Shown in pieces: positions 25,743 to 33,448 of a stretch of DNA of 39,999 nucleotides; positions within the stretch are counted from its first letter, which is position 1; each line of letters begins with the position of its first letter. Source of the DNA: Mycolicibacterium vinylchloridicum (GTDB lineage Bacteria; Actinomycetota; Actinomycetes; Mycobacteriales; Mycobacteriaceae); assembly GCF_013404075.1 (NCBI RefSeq), contig NZ_JACBJQ010000047.1:1-39999 (forward strand), in the 5' to 3' direction. The notes beneath the pieces were generated by a model, which did no database searches, had not been told where the DNA came from, and was given only the letters and a program-made list of their open reading frames with translations. Made by a program: the position numbers and the translations under genes.

Positions 25743-26123
25743 TCACGCGCAGGCCGACTCGAAGTCGCCATCGGCTGTCATTGGTAATTCGCAGAGTGGA
25801 TCGCCCATGCCGATGACACGCGAAACGCAGTGCGAAGGTTCGATGATCCACGTGACGTTTGCTCTGCGGCACCGCTCATCGATGTGGTAGAGAGCTGAAA
25901 TGCCAGCGCAGTCAAAGAAACTCACCTGGGTCATGTCGAGAGTCAGGCGCTTGCAGTTGCCCGCGCGGCCGAGGGTGTAGTGGCTCAATTGGTGCGCTGT
26001 GCACATGTCGACGTTGCCGGCGACGGTGATCCGAACGTCGGTCGGCGAAAGCCATTCCGTGAAGAGTTGTAACGGGTTTCGGGTTTCGCAATCTATGGGC
26101 GACCCGGAAAGAGGAGAAAACAC
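25743..26123 (-). CDS. STAS-domain protein (anti-sigma-factor-antagonist-like), cysteine-rich
   Basis: 126 aa from the GTG at 26123, with GGAG seven bases upstream. The STAS fold spans about 28-115. The motif that is normally DS[ST]G in SpoIIAA/RsbV, where the Ser is phosphorylated by the anti-sigma kinase, reads DCAG (71-74), so the phospho-acceptor is Cys72. There are eight Cys in 126 residues (12, 41, 57, 72, 85, 99, 111, 125). Known mycobacterial antagonists such as RsfA are redox-controlled, so thiol chemistry may replace phosphorylation here (inference). Longer readings up to 26246 lack an SD. No anti-sigma gene is adjacent. Confidence 0.75.
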   Translation of the reverse strand: MFSPLSGSPIDCETRNPLQLFTEWLSPTDVRITVAGNVDMCTAHQLSHYTLGRAGNCKRLTLDMTQVSFFDCAGISALYHIDERCRRANVTWIIEPSHCVSRVIGMGDPLCELPMTADGDFESACA

Positions 26124-26306
26124 TAGACGGCTCCAATGAGCACTAGAAGGGAGAAACAAGTCTGGGTGGGACGCGCCCGAGAGGCTCGCACAGCGGGTGC
26201 AACGCACACCGCATGCCTGCGACGAATACCGCGGCTGGACAATCAACCTTTCACGAGCCTACACCCACGGGGAGCTTATTGCGGCACGGCGCGGTGTTCG
26301 CCCGAG

Positions 26307-26570
26307 TCAGGAGCAGGGTGAATCGCCGGGCGTGTAGTAGGGGACACCGTCGTTGGTCAGGCACGGAGGCCGTCCGGCAGCGGCTTGAGCTGCGGCGTCG
26401 AAGGCGTCTGCGACCGGTACCGCGTTGGCCGGCTCCGGGTCGGCGATCCCGGGGCCGACTTCGACGTCGGGTCCGACGACGATGTCAGGACCGACAACGA
26501 CGTCGGCGTGTGCGACGGGCGCCAGCAACAGTGCTGTGGCCGCGGCCGCGGCGGCGAACAGTGTCTTCAT
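26307..26570 (-). CDS. Small secreted protein with GPD-type repeats
   Basis: 87 aa from ATG 26570. A Sec signal peptide ends at AHA, before DVVVGPD. The mature part has a short repeat (VVGPDIVVGPDVEVGPG), an Ala-rich stretch and a C-terminal Cys pair (PPCLTNDG ... SPCS) that may form a disulfide. AAGG lies directly against the ATG, so the start could instead be in the same frame upstream, at the ATG in TAATGTCACC. TAATGT (26606-26611, minus) could serve as a -10. No known function. Confidence 0.65.
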   Translation of the reverse strand: MKTLFAAAAAATALLLAPVAHADVVVGPDIVVGPDVEVGPGIADPEPANAVPVADAFDAAAQAAAGRPPCLTNDGVPYYTPGDSPCS

Positions 26571-26638
26571 CCTTGTCGTTTTACTCGCATTGGCTGAGTT
26601 TGGTGACATTACGTCGCACACTTTCCGCTGATTTCCTG

Positions 26639-26653
26639 GGCGATGACATCGCC
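26639..26653. promoter_or_regulatory. 15-bp palindrome between two divergent secreted-protein genes
   Basis: GGCGAT-GAC-ATCGCC is a perfect inverted repeat with a three-base centre. It is positioned between the starts at 26570 (minus) and 26726 (plus), and so could be an operator for both. Confidence 0.4.
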
Positions 26654-26725
26654 TCTGGGCTCAGGTTCGGCCACGCGTACCACGGCCAGATGTGTGCGCG
26701 CGTCAAGTGCGGTATATCTATCCGC

Positions 26726-27025
26726 ATGGCACTGAAGGCGGTTTCGCTGGCATCAGTTCTTCTCGCGGGTGCCGCAGCTGTCTCGATCGTGGCTGCTTCG
26801 CCGGCCGCCGCCGACCCAGGCTGTGTCAACCCCGATGGCAGCCCGTGTTCGGTCGGCACGGCAGGCCCGAATGGCGCATCGGGCAGCATTCCCGGCGGGC
26901 CGGGTGGCACGGCCGGTCCCGGTGGCGTCAGCGGATCGATCCCGAACGGACCCAGTGGTTCGGCGTGGCCGGGCGGGGCCACCGGTTGCATTCCGTACGT
27001 GGGCTGCTACTCGGTCGGAAGATAG
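26726..27025 (+). CDS. Small secreted Gly/Pro-rich protein
   Basis: 99 aa from ATG 26726. A Sec signal peptide ends at AAA before DPGCVNPDG. The mature part is low-complexity with repeated SGSIPGGPGG/SGSIPNGPSG units and four Cys, two at each end (GCVN, PCS, GCIP, GCYS). This suggests a disulfide-bracketed surface or secreted peptide. No SD precedes the ATG and an AT-rich stretch lies seven to twelve bases upstream, so translation may be leaderless. A start at 26690 would give a worse signal peptide. Function unknown. Confidence 0.7.
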   Translation: MALKAVSLASVLLAGAAAVSIVAASPAAADPGCVNPDGSPCSVGTAGPNGASGSIPGGPGGTAGPGGVSGSIPNGPSGSAWPGGATGCIPYVGCYSVGR

Positions 27026-27041
27026 CCGGGAAAACCGGCTA
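27023..27041. terminator. Palindromic hairpin joining two convergent stop codons
   Basis: TAGCCGG (27023-27029), GAAAA loop, CCGGCTA (27035-27041). The first TAG is the stop of the secreted-protein gene and the last CTA is the bluB stop on the other strand. The seven-base GC-rich stem is the same on either strand, so it could work in both directions; no U-tract follows. Confidence 0.5.
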
Positions 27042-27683
27042 GCCCCAACGGTTCTCGCTGACGAACTCTTCCAGTGGGCGGCCAAACGTCCACTCGTCGA
27101 TCTCCAGGGCGGGACGGTCGGGAAAGTCGGGCACCGGTCCGAGGCAGAGGATCGCGACCGGCTCGGCATCGGCGGGCATATCGAGCAGTTCGGCCAGACG
27201 CCGTGGATCGAAGATCGAGACCCAGCCCATGCCGAGTCCTTCGGCGCGGGCTGCCAGCCAAAGGTTTTGGATGGCGCAGGACACCGACGCCAGATCCATG
27301 TGCGGCATCGTGCGTCGGCCGAAGACGTGGCCGTCGCGATCGTCGCCGAGCGCGACCACCAGAAGCTCCGCGCAGTCGAGGATCCCTTCGACCTTGAGCG
27401 CCAGGAATTCGGCGGCCCTGGCGCCCAATGCAACCGCGGTCTGCCGACGTTCCTCGTCGACCAGCGCGTGGATCTTGTCGCGCAGACCGTCATCGGTGAT
27501 CCGCAGGAACCGCCACGGCTGCATCAGACCGACACTGGGCGCGGCGTGCGCTGCGGCGAGCAAGCGCGCCAGCACCGTCTCGGACACCGTGCTGCCCGGA
27601 CGGAACCTGCGCATATCGCGCCGCTCGTGGATCACGCGGTAGACGGCGCGGCGCTCCTCGTCAGAGAACGCGTGCTCGGTCAC
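27039..27683 (-). CDS. bluB: 5,6-dimethylbenzimidazole synthase BluB
   Basis: 214 aa, nitroreductase fold. RRDMRRF near the N-terminus binds FMN phosphate. APSVGLMQPWRF and DLASVSCAIQNLWLAARAEGLGMGWVS are signatures of BluB, as in M. tuberculosis Rv0306. BluB breaks down FMN with oxygen to make the lower ligand of cobalamin. It is alone here, not beside other cob genes, and converges on the small secreted protein. The start ATG at 27683 is the likely one. Confidence 0.88.
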   Translation of the reverse strand: MTEHAFSDEERRAVYRVIHERRDMRRFRPGSTVSETVLARLLAAAHAAPSVGLMQPWRFLRITDDGLRDKIHALVDEERRQTAVALGARAAEFLALKVEGILDCAELLVVALGDDRDGHVFGRRTMPHMDLASVSCAIQNLWLAARAEGLGMGWVSIFDPRRLAELLDMPADAEPVAILCLGPVPDFPDRPALEIDEWTFGRPLEEFVSENRWG

Positions 27684-27808
27684 CGGGTCATCCTAGAGAG
27701 CGCCACAGAGCGGTAACGACGGGCGCGGTCTCACGGTTCGCAGGCGCAGTTCCGGCTAGGCTGATAACCCCGGTGAGGCAGCGCCGCCGCACCGTCCAAG
27801 GGGGAGTG

Positions 27809-28756
27809 ATGTCGGTATCCCATGCGGCCGTTCTCAGCGGCCCCACGTTGCCGCCCAGCCACATCGTCGAGGTCAAAGCCGCCGACGGCACGCGTCTGCA
27901 CACCGAGGTCTTCGGGCCCGAGGACGGCTACCCGATCGTGCTGGCGCATGGCATCACCTGCGCCATCCGGGTCTGGCACGAGCAGATCAACGACCTGTCG
28001 CGCAGCTACCGGGTGATCGCCTACGACCACCGCGGACACGGCCGCAGCGGGCTGGCGCACCGGTCGGCCTACAGCCTCGGGCACCTGGCCGGTGACCTGG
28101 ATGCCGTCCTGTCGGCCACCTTGCGACCAGGGGAGCGGGCCCTCATCGCCGGACATTCGATGGGCGGGATCGCAATCAGCGCGTGGTCGGACCGCTACCG
28201 GCATCGGGTCGCGCACCGCGCCGACGCCGTCGCCCTGATCAACACCACCACCGGTGACCTGCTCAAAGAGATCAACTTGCTGCGGGTGCCGACGATGCTG
28301 GCCGGCGGTCGCTCAGCGGCCGCGCGCCGGATGATCAAGACGTTCGGCGGGGCGCCGCTGGTCCGCGGCGCCCAGCCCGGCAGCCGCTGGTTCGTCGCGA
28401 TGATGGCCGTCGGCGCCGGGGCAGACCCCGCGGTCGCGCGCCTGATCCACGATCTGTTCGCCGCCACCCCCGCTGCCGGACGGGGCGCCTGGGCACGGGC
28501 ACTCGTCGACGAGATGGGTCCGCGTCATATCGACCTCACCGGCCTGACCGTGCCGACCCTGGTCATCGGCAGCACGCACGATCGGCTGCTGCCGATGTGC
28601 CAGGCCCGCAAGATCGCCGACGCGGCGCCGAACCTGGCCGAACTGGTCGAGGTACCCGGCGGACACTGCGCGATCCTGGAGCATCCCGAGACCGTCAACG
28701 CGCATCTGCGCGCACTGGCCGAATCGGTGAGCGCGCAGCGCCGTATCAGCTCCTAG
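27809..28756 (+). CDS. Alpha/beta hydrolase
   Basis: 315 aa. Oxyanion-hole HG (LAHGITCAIRVW), nucleophile elbow GHSMG, late Asp (STHDRLLP) and catalytic His (GGHCAILEHPE) are all visible, so the triad is complete. It corresponds in position to M. tuberculosis Rv3171c (hpx), also encoded convergent to aofH. ATG 27809 follows AAGGGGGAG closely; a GTG three bases earlier is possible. The stop overlaps the aofH stop in CTAG. Substrate unknown; despite the hpx name, halogenation is unlikely without evidence. Confidence 0.87.
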   Translation: MSVSHAAVLSGPTLPPSHIVEVKAADGTRLHTEVFGPEDGYPIVLAHGITCAIRVWHEQINDLSRSYRVIAYDHRGHGRSGLAHRSAYSLGHLAGDLDAVLSATLRPGERALIAGHSMGGIAISAWSDRYRHRVAHRADAVALINTTTGDLLKEINLLRVPTMLAGGRSAAARRMIKTFGGAPLVRGAQPGSRWFVAMMAVGAGADPAVARLIHDLFAATPAAGRGAWARALVDEMGPRHIDLTGLTVPTLVIGSTHDRLLPMCQARKIADAAPNLAELVEVPGGHCAILEHPETVNAHLRALAESVSAQRRISS

Positions 28757-30102
28757 AGCGTCGCGGCGACCTCGGCCGCCGCGCGCTGACCGGAGCGCAC
28801 CGCGCCGTCCAGGAAGCCGGTCCACTCGTCAGCTGTCTCGGTGCTGGCCCAATGCAGCGGGCCGATCGGCTCACGCAGTAGCGGGCCGAATTCCGTCCAT
28901 GCCCCTGGCGGTACCGCTGCCGTCGGCCCGCCGGGCGCGAAAGTCTCTGCGCCCCAACAATGGTCGAGGTATTCGATCGGATTCTCCGCGTCGGGTCCGA
29001 ACAACGCCGCGAAGCCGGCGAGCGCCTTCTCGCGACGCTGTTCGGGGGCGAGCGCGTCGAACCCGCGGGAGTCGACGAAGCCGAGCAGCACTCCGGGGCC
29101 GTCGTCGCCGGGGCTCACATCGAAGGTGATGAACACCGGTCCCTGGTCGGACAGCGCCTGACCGGACAGGCGTTTGTCCCGCCAGAACGGCCGGGTGTAG
29201 GCGGCGTAGGCCTTACTCAGCGCGCCCTGCGGCCAGCGCTGGGCCAGCTGCTGGTAGCCGATCGGCGGGGGCGGCGCGATGTCGATGCCTTGCCGGTGGG
29301 CAGGGGGAATCGCCAGGATCGCGCGGCGTGCCTCCACGACGCCGCCCGAGGACGTGACGGCCACCGCGTCGTCGGACCACTCGATCCGGGAGACGCTCGC
29401 GTTGAGCCGGACTCGCTCACCCAGCTCGGCGGCCATCTTGAGGGCGATCTGCTGGGTGCCGCCGGGGAAGTGGTCCTGCTGGGCGCCGCCGACCACGTCG
29501 AGCATGCGGTCCAGCCCGCCGGCGGCGTTGACGTAGCGCACCGCGTGCAGCATCGAGACCTCGTCGGGTTCGGCGCCCCAGGTCACGCGGGCCATGATGG
29601 CCAACAGATCCCGCGACGACGCGCTGGCGCCCACCGAGTGCAGCCAGCCGCCCAGGGTCGTGCCGTCGAGCTGCTTGGCCTTGGGCGCCGCCCACGGTTT
29701 CCTGATGTCGACGGTGCGCGCGAGCCGATCGACCTGCCATTGGATCCGGGCGATGTCGAGCAGTTGGAGTACCCCCAACCGGGGCACGGTGCCGTGGTAC
29801 GACCGCACCTTGCCCCGCCAGCGGATGAGGTTGGCGCCCTCGCAGTAGGTGGGCTCGGTGGGGCAGTCGAGTTCCTTGGCCAGCGCCAGGACCGCGTCCT
29901 GGGTGGGGCCGACGAACGTGCCGCCGAGATCGACGGGAACTCCGGCCAGCGTCGTGGTGCTCGATCGTCCGCCGACCCGGTCACGACCCTCGAGCACCAC
30001 CACGTCGAATCCGTCTTTTACCAGCTCACGTGCGGCAACCAGGCCTGAGAAGCCGGCGCCGATGACCACAACGTCATAACCCACTCCACCAGTGTTGCGC
30101 AC
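28753..30102 (-). CDS. aofH: Flavin-containing monoamine oxidase AofH
   Basis: 449 aa. N-terminal FAD-binding GxGxxG motif (VIGAGFSGLVAARE), then EGRDRVGGR, a substrate domain, and the C-terminal FAD segment HWASTETADEWTGFLDGAVRSGQ. The sequence is close to M. tuberculosis Rv3170 throughout, as I recall it. It oxidises primary amines to aldehydes with oxygen. Fourth gene of the minus-strand operon that starts at 33406, 29 bases after the oxidoreductase gene. Physiological substrate unknown. Confidence 0.93.
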   Translation of the reverse strand: MRNTGGVGYDVVVIGAGFSGLVAARELVKDGFDVVVLEGRDRVGGRSSTTTLAGVPVDLGGTFVGPTQDAVLALAKELDCPTEPTYCEGANLIRWRGKVRSYHGTVPRLGVLQLLDIARIQWQVDRLARTVDIRKPWAAPKAKQLDGTTLGGWLHSVGASASSRDLLAIMARVTWGAEPDEVSMLHAVRYVNAAGGLDRMLDVVGGAQQDHFPGGTQQIALKMAAELGERVRLNASVSRIEWSDDAVAVTSSGGVVEARRAILAIPPAHRQGIDIAPPPPIGYQQLAQRWPQGALSKAYAAYTRPFWRDKRLSGQALSDQGPVFITFDVSPGDDGPGVLLGFVDSRGFDALAPEQRREKALAGFAALFGPDAENPIEYLDHCWGAETFAPGGPTAAVPPGAWTEFGPLLREPIGPLHWASTETADEWTGFLDGAVRSGQRAAAEVAATL

Positions 30103-30131
30103 TCGGGAGAGTGCAAACCCGTGAACGGCGG

Positions 30132-31112
30132 CTAGCGGGCCAGTTCGTCGACGATCTCGGCCAGCGTGTCAATCGCGATCGGGCCCGGCTGGTAGAGGCA
30201 GACGGTGTCGCCGACGCCGTCGACACGCTCGCGGATATGCGCGGCGATCTGTTTGGGGGTACCGCACGCCGCAATGGTGTGCAGCATCTCGTCGGTGATC
30301 AGCCCGGCCATCTCCAGCCATTTGCCTTGTTTGGACATCGAATTCAGCTCGGGTTGCAGGTCACCCCAGCCGTGGATGTCCAGCACCGGCCGGTAGGCCG
30401 GGGTCGACCCGTAGAACGACAGCAGCCGCCGCGTCGCGTCGTGATCGGTACCGGCTGACAGGATGATTTCGGGCACCACCGCGAAGGACGATTCCGTGCG
30501 CCCCGCGGCAGCCAGGCCCGCACGTACCGCGGGCATCGTCGACTCACGCAGGAACTTGGCCGAGCCGAACGGCATGACCAGCAGCCCGTCGGCCACCTCC
30601 GCGGTGGCCCTGGTCAGCCGAGGGCCCAAAGCGCCGACGTAAATCGGTGGCGGCCCAAAGGGATTCGGACCAGGATTGAACATCGGCGTCATCAGGGTGT
30701 GCCGGTAGTACTCACCGCGGAAGTCCAGGCGCTCGCCGGTCTGCCACGTGTGGTAGATCGCCCGCAGCGCACGGACAAGCTCACTCATCCGCGCGACCGG
30801 CCTGTCGAACGCCGCACCGTAGTGCTTCTCGATCTGCGCGCGCACCTGCGTGCCCAGGCCCAGGATGAACCGGCCCTCGGCGAGCAGCTGGTGATCGTAG
30901 GCCTGGTGCGCCAACTGGATCGGATTGCGCGGGAACGCGATTGCCACATTGGTCATCAGGCCCAGCCCGCCGACAGCGGAGGCCAGGGTCAGCGGCGCGA
31001 ACACGTCGTGCGGCCCTTCGAATGTGAAGACGCCGCTGGCGCCGGCCTCGCGCAGCGCGCGCGCACGATCGACCGCATCGGTTGGCCCATAAAGGGCAGT
31101 CATGACTTTCAC
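30132..31112 (-). CDS. LLM-class F420-dependent oxidoreductase
   Basis: 326 aa, a luciferase-like TIM barrel with no signal. Motifs of the mycobacterial F420 group include LGTQVRAQIEKHYGAAFDRP near residue 90 and the GPPPIYVGALGPRLTRATAEVADG segment. Such enzymes use reduced F420 on lipids, quinones or xenobiotics. It lies between the Rv3169-like gene and aofH, where I recall no such gene in M. tuberculosis, so it may be an insertion into that operon or a loss there. Six bases separate it from the preceding gene. Confidence 0.88.
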   Translation of the reverse strand: MKVMTALYGPTDAVDRARALREAGASGVFTFEGPHDVFAPLTLASAVGGLGLMTNVAIAFPRNPIQLAHQAYDHQLLAEGRFILGLGTQVRAQIEKHYGAAFDRPVARMSELVRALRAIYHTWQTGERLDFRGEYYRHTLMTPMFNPGPNPFGPPPIYVGALGPRLTRATAEVADGLLVMPFGSAKFLRESTMPAVRAGLAAAGRTESSFAVVPEIILSAGTDHDATRRLLSFYGSTPAYRPVLDIHGWGDLQPELNSMSKQGKWLEMAGLITDEMLHTIAACGTPKQIAAHIRERVDGVGDTVCLYQPGPIAIDTLAEIVDELAR

Positions 31113-31118
31113 GGGGGG

Positions 31119-32261
31119 CTAGGGCGCCACCGTCAGCCAGTCCGCGAAGCCCGACGGGTCGTGACGGCCCAGGGCGCCGTGCTCGAACAAGCCCCACCCC
31201 TCGACCGACGAATTGCCGTCGTGGCAGACCGCGCGTCCGACGTGGTCGATCACGCCGAACGCGGTACGCCCGACGATGCCGGGGTCGTTCATGTCGTAGG
31301 TGAGCCGTTCGGTGAACTTCTCGCCCTTCCAGGTGCCGTGGATCCAGTCCGAGTCTCCGCCGTAGCCGCCACCGACGTGAATCGGGACGGGAAGTTTGGA
31401 CTCGACGTCAAAACGGAGCACCGCACCCGCACCGTCGGTGGCCTCGATGGTGGCGCCGGTGGGAATGCGTGTGCCGGAACGGTAGTGGATTTTCACCCGC
31501 GGCCAGCCCAGCTGCTCGACCCGGCCGTCGCGCCAGACCCGCGTGCAGTCGTTGAGCGAGCGGAAGCCGTCCGGTGCTTCCTGGATGATCAGGACGATCG
31601 CGAAGTCGTCGAAGGCCATCGGCACGTACAGCCACCACATGCCCTCGAACGGCGGATCGGCCGGCCGTCCGGCGGGCTCGGCTTCGCCGACCGGGCGGAT
31701 GCCCCACGACCGGTCCCGGCTGCCGATCCACGCCGACGGATCGACTTTGATCTCCTCGCCGTCGATCGCGATATGCCCTGTCCACGAACCCAATTGGGCG
31801 AAACGCTGGGCATCCAGCGTAACCCGGTTGCCCTGGCGCATGATGTGTGGCTGCTCCTGCACCACCGGGAACAGGCCTTCCCACGTGAGATCAAGGGCCA
31901 TACCCTCGGTCTCGTCCATCACGATCCGGATCTTGTGCAGCGGCTCGACGACCTCGAGGCGGTAGCTGTTGACGTGCTGATTGAGGCGATCCTGGTCGAT
32001 CGCGTCGGACAGGTGCACCGCGGTCTGCGTGTCGCTCGGCCCGATGTCGCCGGCCCCGCGGCTCCGGCGGCGTACCAGGACGTAGGCATCCTTGACCCCG
32101 AGGTTGGGGTAATAGCCCATACCGGTGATCAGGAAGATGTTCCCGGTGCGGTCGTGCGCATTGAAGTAGTTGCGGTCATAGAAGTTTCGGTCCGAGGATC
32201 CCGGCCAGGCGATCGGTAGCGGTGCCTGGTGGACGGGGTATTCGTCGAGCGGTCCGAGCAT
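31119..32261 (-). CDS. Conserved hypothetical protein, Rv3169-like
   Basis: 380 aa. Beta-rich with no signal peptide or helix; it resembles M. tuberculosis Rv3169 in length and neighbourhood. It shows lipocalin-like or CrtC-type features (repeated W and Y with polar turns, for example PGSSDRNFYDRNYFNAHD near the N-terminus) but I cannot assign a reaction. Its ATG at 32261 sits ten bases after GGAGG, inside the end of the upstream gene, and gaps are only a few bases on both sides, so it is co-transcribed. Confidence 0.75.
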   Translation of the reverse strand: MLGPLDEYPVHQAPLPIAWPGSSDRNFYDRNYFNAHDRTGNIFLITGMGYYPNLGVKDAYVLVRRRSRGAGDIGPSDTQTAVHLSDAIDQDRLNQHVNSYRLEVVEPLHKIRIVMDETEGMALDLTWEGLFPVVQEQPHIMRQGNRVTLDAQRFAQLGSWTGHIAIDGEEIKVDPSAWIGSRDRSWGIRPVGEAEPAGRPADPPFEGMWWLYVPMAFDDFAIVLIIQEAPDGFRSLNDCTRVWRDGRVEQLGWPRVKIHYRSGTRIPTGATIEATDGAGAVLRFDVESKLPVPIHVGGGYGGDSDWIHGTWKGEKFTERLTYDMNDPGIVGRTAFGVIDHVGRAVCHDGNSSVEGWGLFEHGALGRHDPSGFADWLTVAP

Positions 32262-32266
32262 TCGGG

Positions 32267-33406
32267 CTACGCCTCCTCAATAAGCCGGCGCAGTAGTCCG
32301 GCGTGGTAGAACGTCGACTCGACGTCCTCGGGCTTCTCGATCTCGCCGAAGTGCACGCGTCGCGCGCCGGTACGCATGAACACACAGCACCAGATCACTC
32401 CGGAGTAGACGTAAAACCAGCGCAGATCTCCGAGTTCGACACCGGCCAGCTTCTCGTAGGTGGCACGAACGTCCTCTTCGCGCATGACGTCGGGCAGGCC
32501 CGGCATTCCGGCCAGCCCGGCGAGTTCCTGGAACACCATGTGCGCGAAGATGATCCACGCGACGTCCAGCTCACGCGGGCCGAGTGTCGCCATCTCCCAA
32601 TCCAGCACCGCGACAGGCCGGAAATCCTCGTAGAGCACATTGCCGACTCGCGAGTCGCCCCATGCCAGGACCGGCTCGGTCGCCGCTACGTCGGCGGGGA
32701 AATTGTCCTCGAGCCACTGCAGGGCGGTCTCGACCAGCGGGGAGCGACCGATATCGGGGACGGCGAACTCGTACCAGCCCTTCAGCCAGTTCAATTGACG
32801 ACGTAGCGGGGTGTCCCCCTCGGGCACGGCCTCGGCCAGGAAGCCGAAGGTCTGGGCCGCGTCGGGGATCGCGTGCAACTTGGCCAGCACCTCGACCGTC
32901 GCGTCCTGCAATGCACGCTGCCGTTCGGCGGGCGCATCGGCGAACCAGTTGCCGCCGAACGTGTAGGGCATCACATCTGGGGGGACGATGCCCGCGACAT
33001 GATCCATGAGGAAGAAGGGAGCACCGAGCACCGTGCCGGTCGGGTCGATCCAGCGCACCTTCGGCACCGGTACGTCCGTCAGTTCGCCGACGAGGCGGAT
33101 GACGTCGAACTGATGGTCCATCCGGTAGGTGATGAAGACCGGGACGTCCTCCTCGGTGGGCGCCACCCGGGCGACCCACTTCTGCTCGACCTTCTTGCCG
33201 TCCTCTTCCCAGCGGCCGGTCAGGATGATCGTCTCCGACGACATGCCGTTCGAGTCGATGCCGCTCTCCACGGTCACCTCCGGCTTCACGCCGCCCGGCA
33301 TGACGGTGGACAGCCATTCCGACAGCAGCGCGGGAACGGTGCTGACGTCACGACCAGAACGCTGCAACCGATCGAGGTCGGTTTCTACAGTCGGTTGGTT
33401 GGTCAC
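32267..33406 (-). CDS. Aminoglycoside-phosphotransferase-like kinase, Rv3168-like
   Basis: 379 aa from the GTG at 33406, which follows AGAGGA by five bases. A reading to 33910 would run through the divergent TetR gene and is rejected. Choline-kinase/APH fold: the catalytic loop reads AWGDSRVGN, so the Asp and the metal-binding Asn are present but the usual His is Trp. DWE replaces the DFG-like metal site. The family phosphorylates small hydroxylated molecules, and Rv3168 has a solved structure but no settled substrate. First gene of the aofH operon. Confidence 0.85.
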   Translation of the reverse strand: MTNQPTVETDLDRLQRSGRDVSTVPALLSEWLSTVMPGGVKPEVTVESGIDSNGMSSETIILTGRWEEDGKKVEQKWVARVAPTEEDVPVFITYRMDHQFDVIRLVGELTDVPVPKVRWIDPTGTVLGAPFFLMDHVAGIVPPDVMPYTFGGNWFADAPAERQRALQDATVEVLAKLHAIPDAAQTFGFLAEAVPEGDTPLRRQLNWLKGWYEFAVPDIGRSPLVETALQWLEDNFPADVAATEPVLAWGDSRVGNVLYEDFRPVAVLDWEMATLGPRELDVAWIIFAHMVFQELAGLAGMPGLPDVMREEDVRATYEKLAGVELGDLRWFYVYSGVIWCCVFMRTGARRVHFGEIEKPEDVESTFYHAGLLRRLIEEA

Positions 33407-33448
33407 CTTTGTCCTCTCCAACCCTATTACGATACGGTGGGTAGCGTT
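33407..33448. promoter_or_regulatory. Compact bidirectional promoter with symmetric -10 (TACGATA)
   Basis: Only 42 bases separate two divergent starts. TACGATA (33428-33434) reads as TACGAT on the plus strand and TATCGT on the minus strand, both matching TANNNT. Predicted start sites near 33440 (plus) and 33422 (minus) leave short leaders of about 9 and 16 bases. No good -35 is seen. A TetR protein binding here could control both genes. Confidence 0.5.

Noticed and set aside
28753..28756. CTAG shared by the stops of the hydrolase and aofH (also at 25624-25627)
   Set aside because: CTAG is self-complementary and contains TAG on both strands, so shared stops can arise by chance; not taken as a functional element.
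32873..33448. Possible 192-residue extension of the TetR regulator
   Set aside because: It is antisense to the Rv3168-like gene and precedes the normal HTH start.
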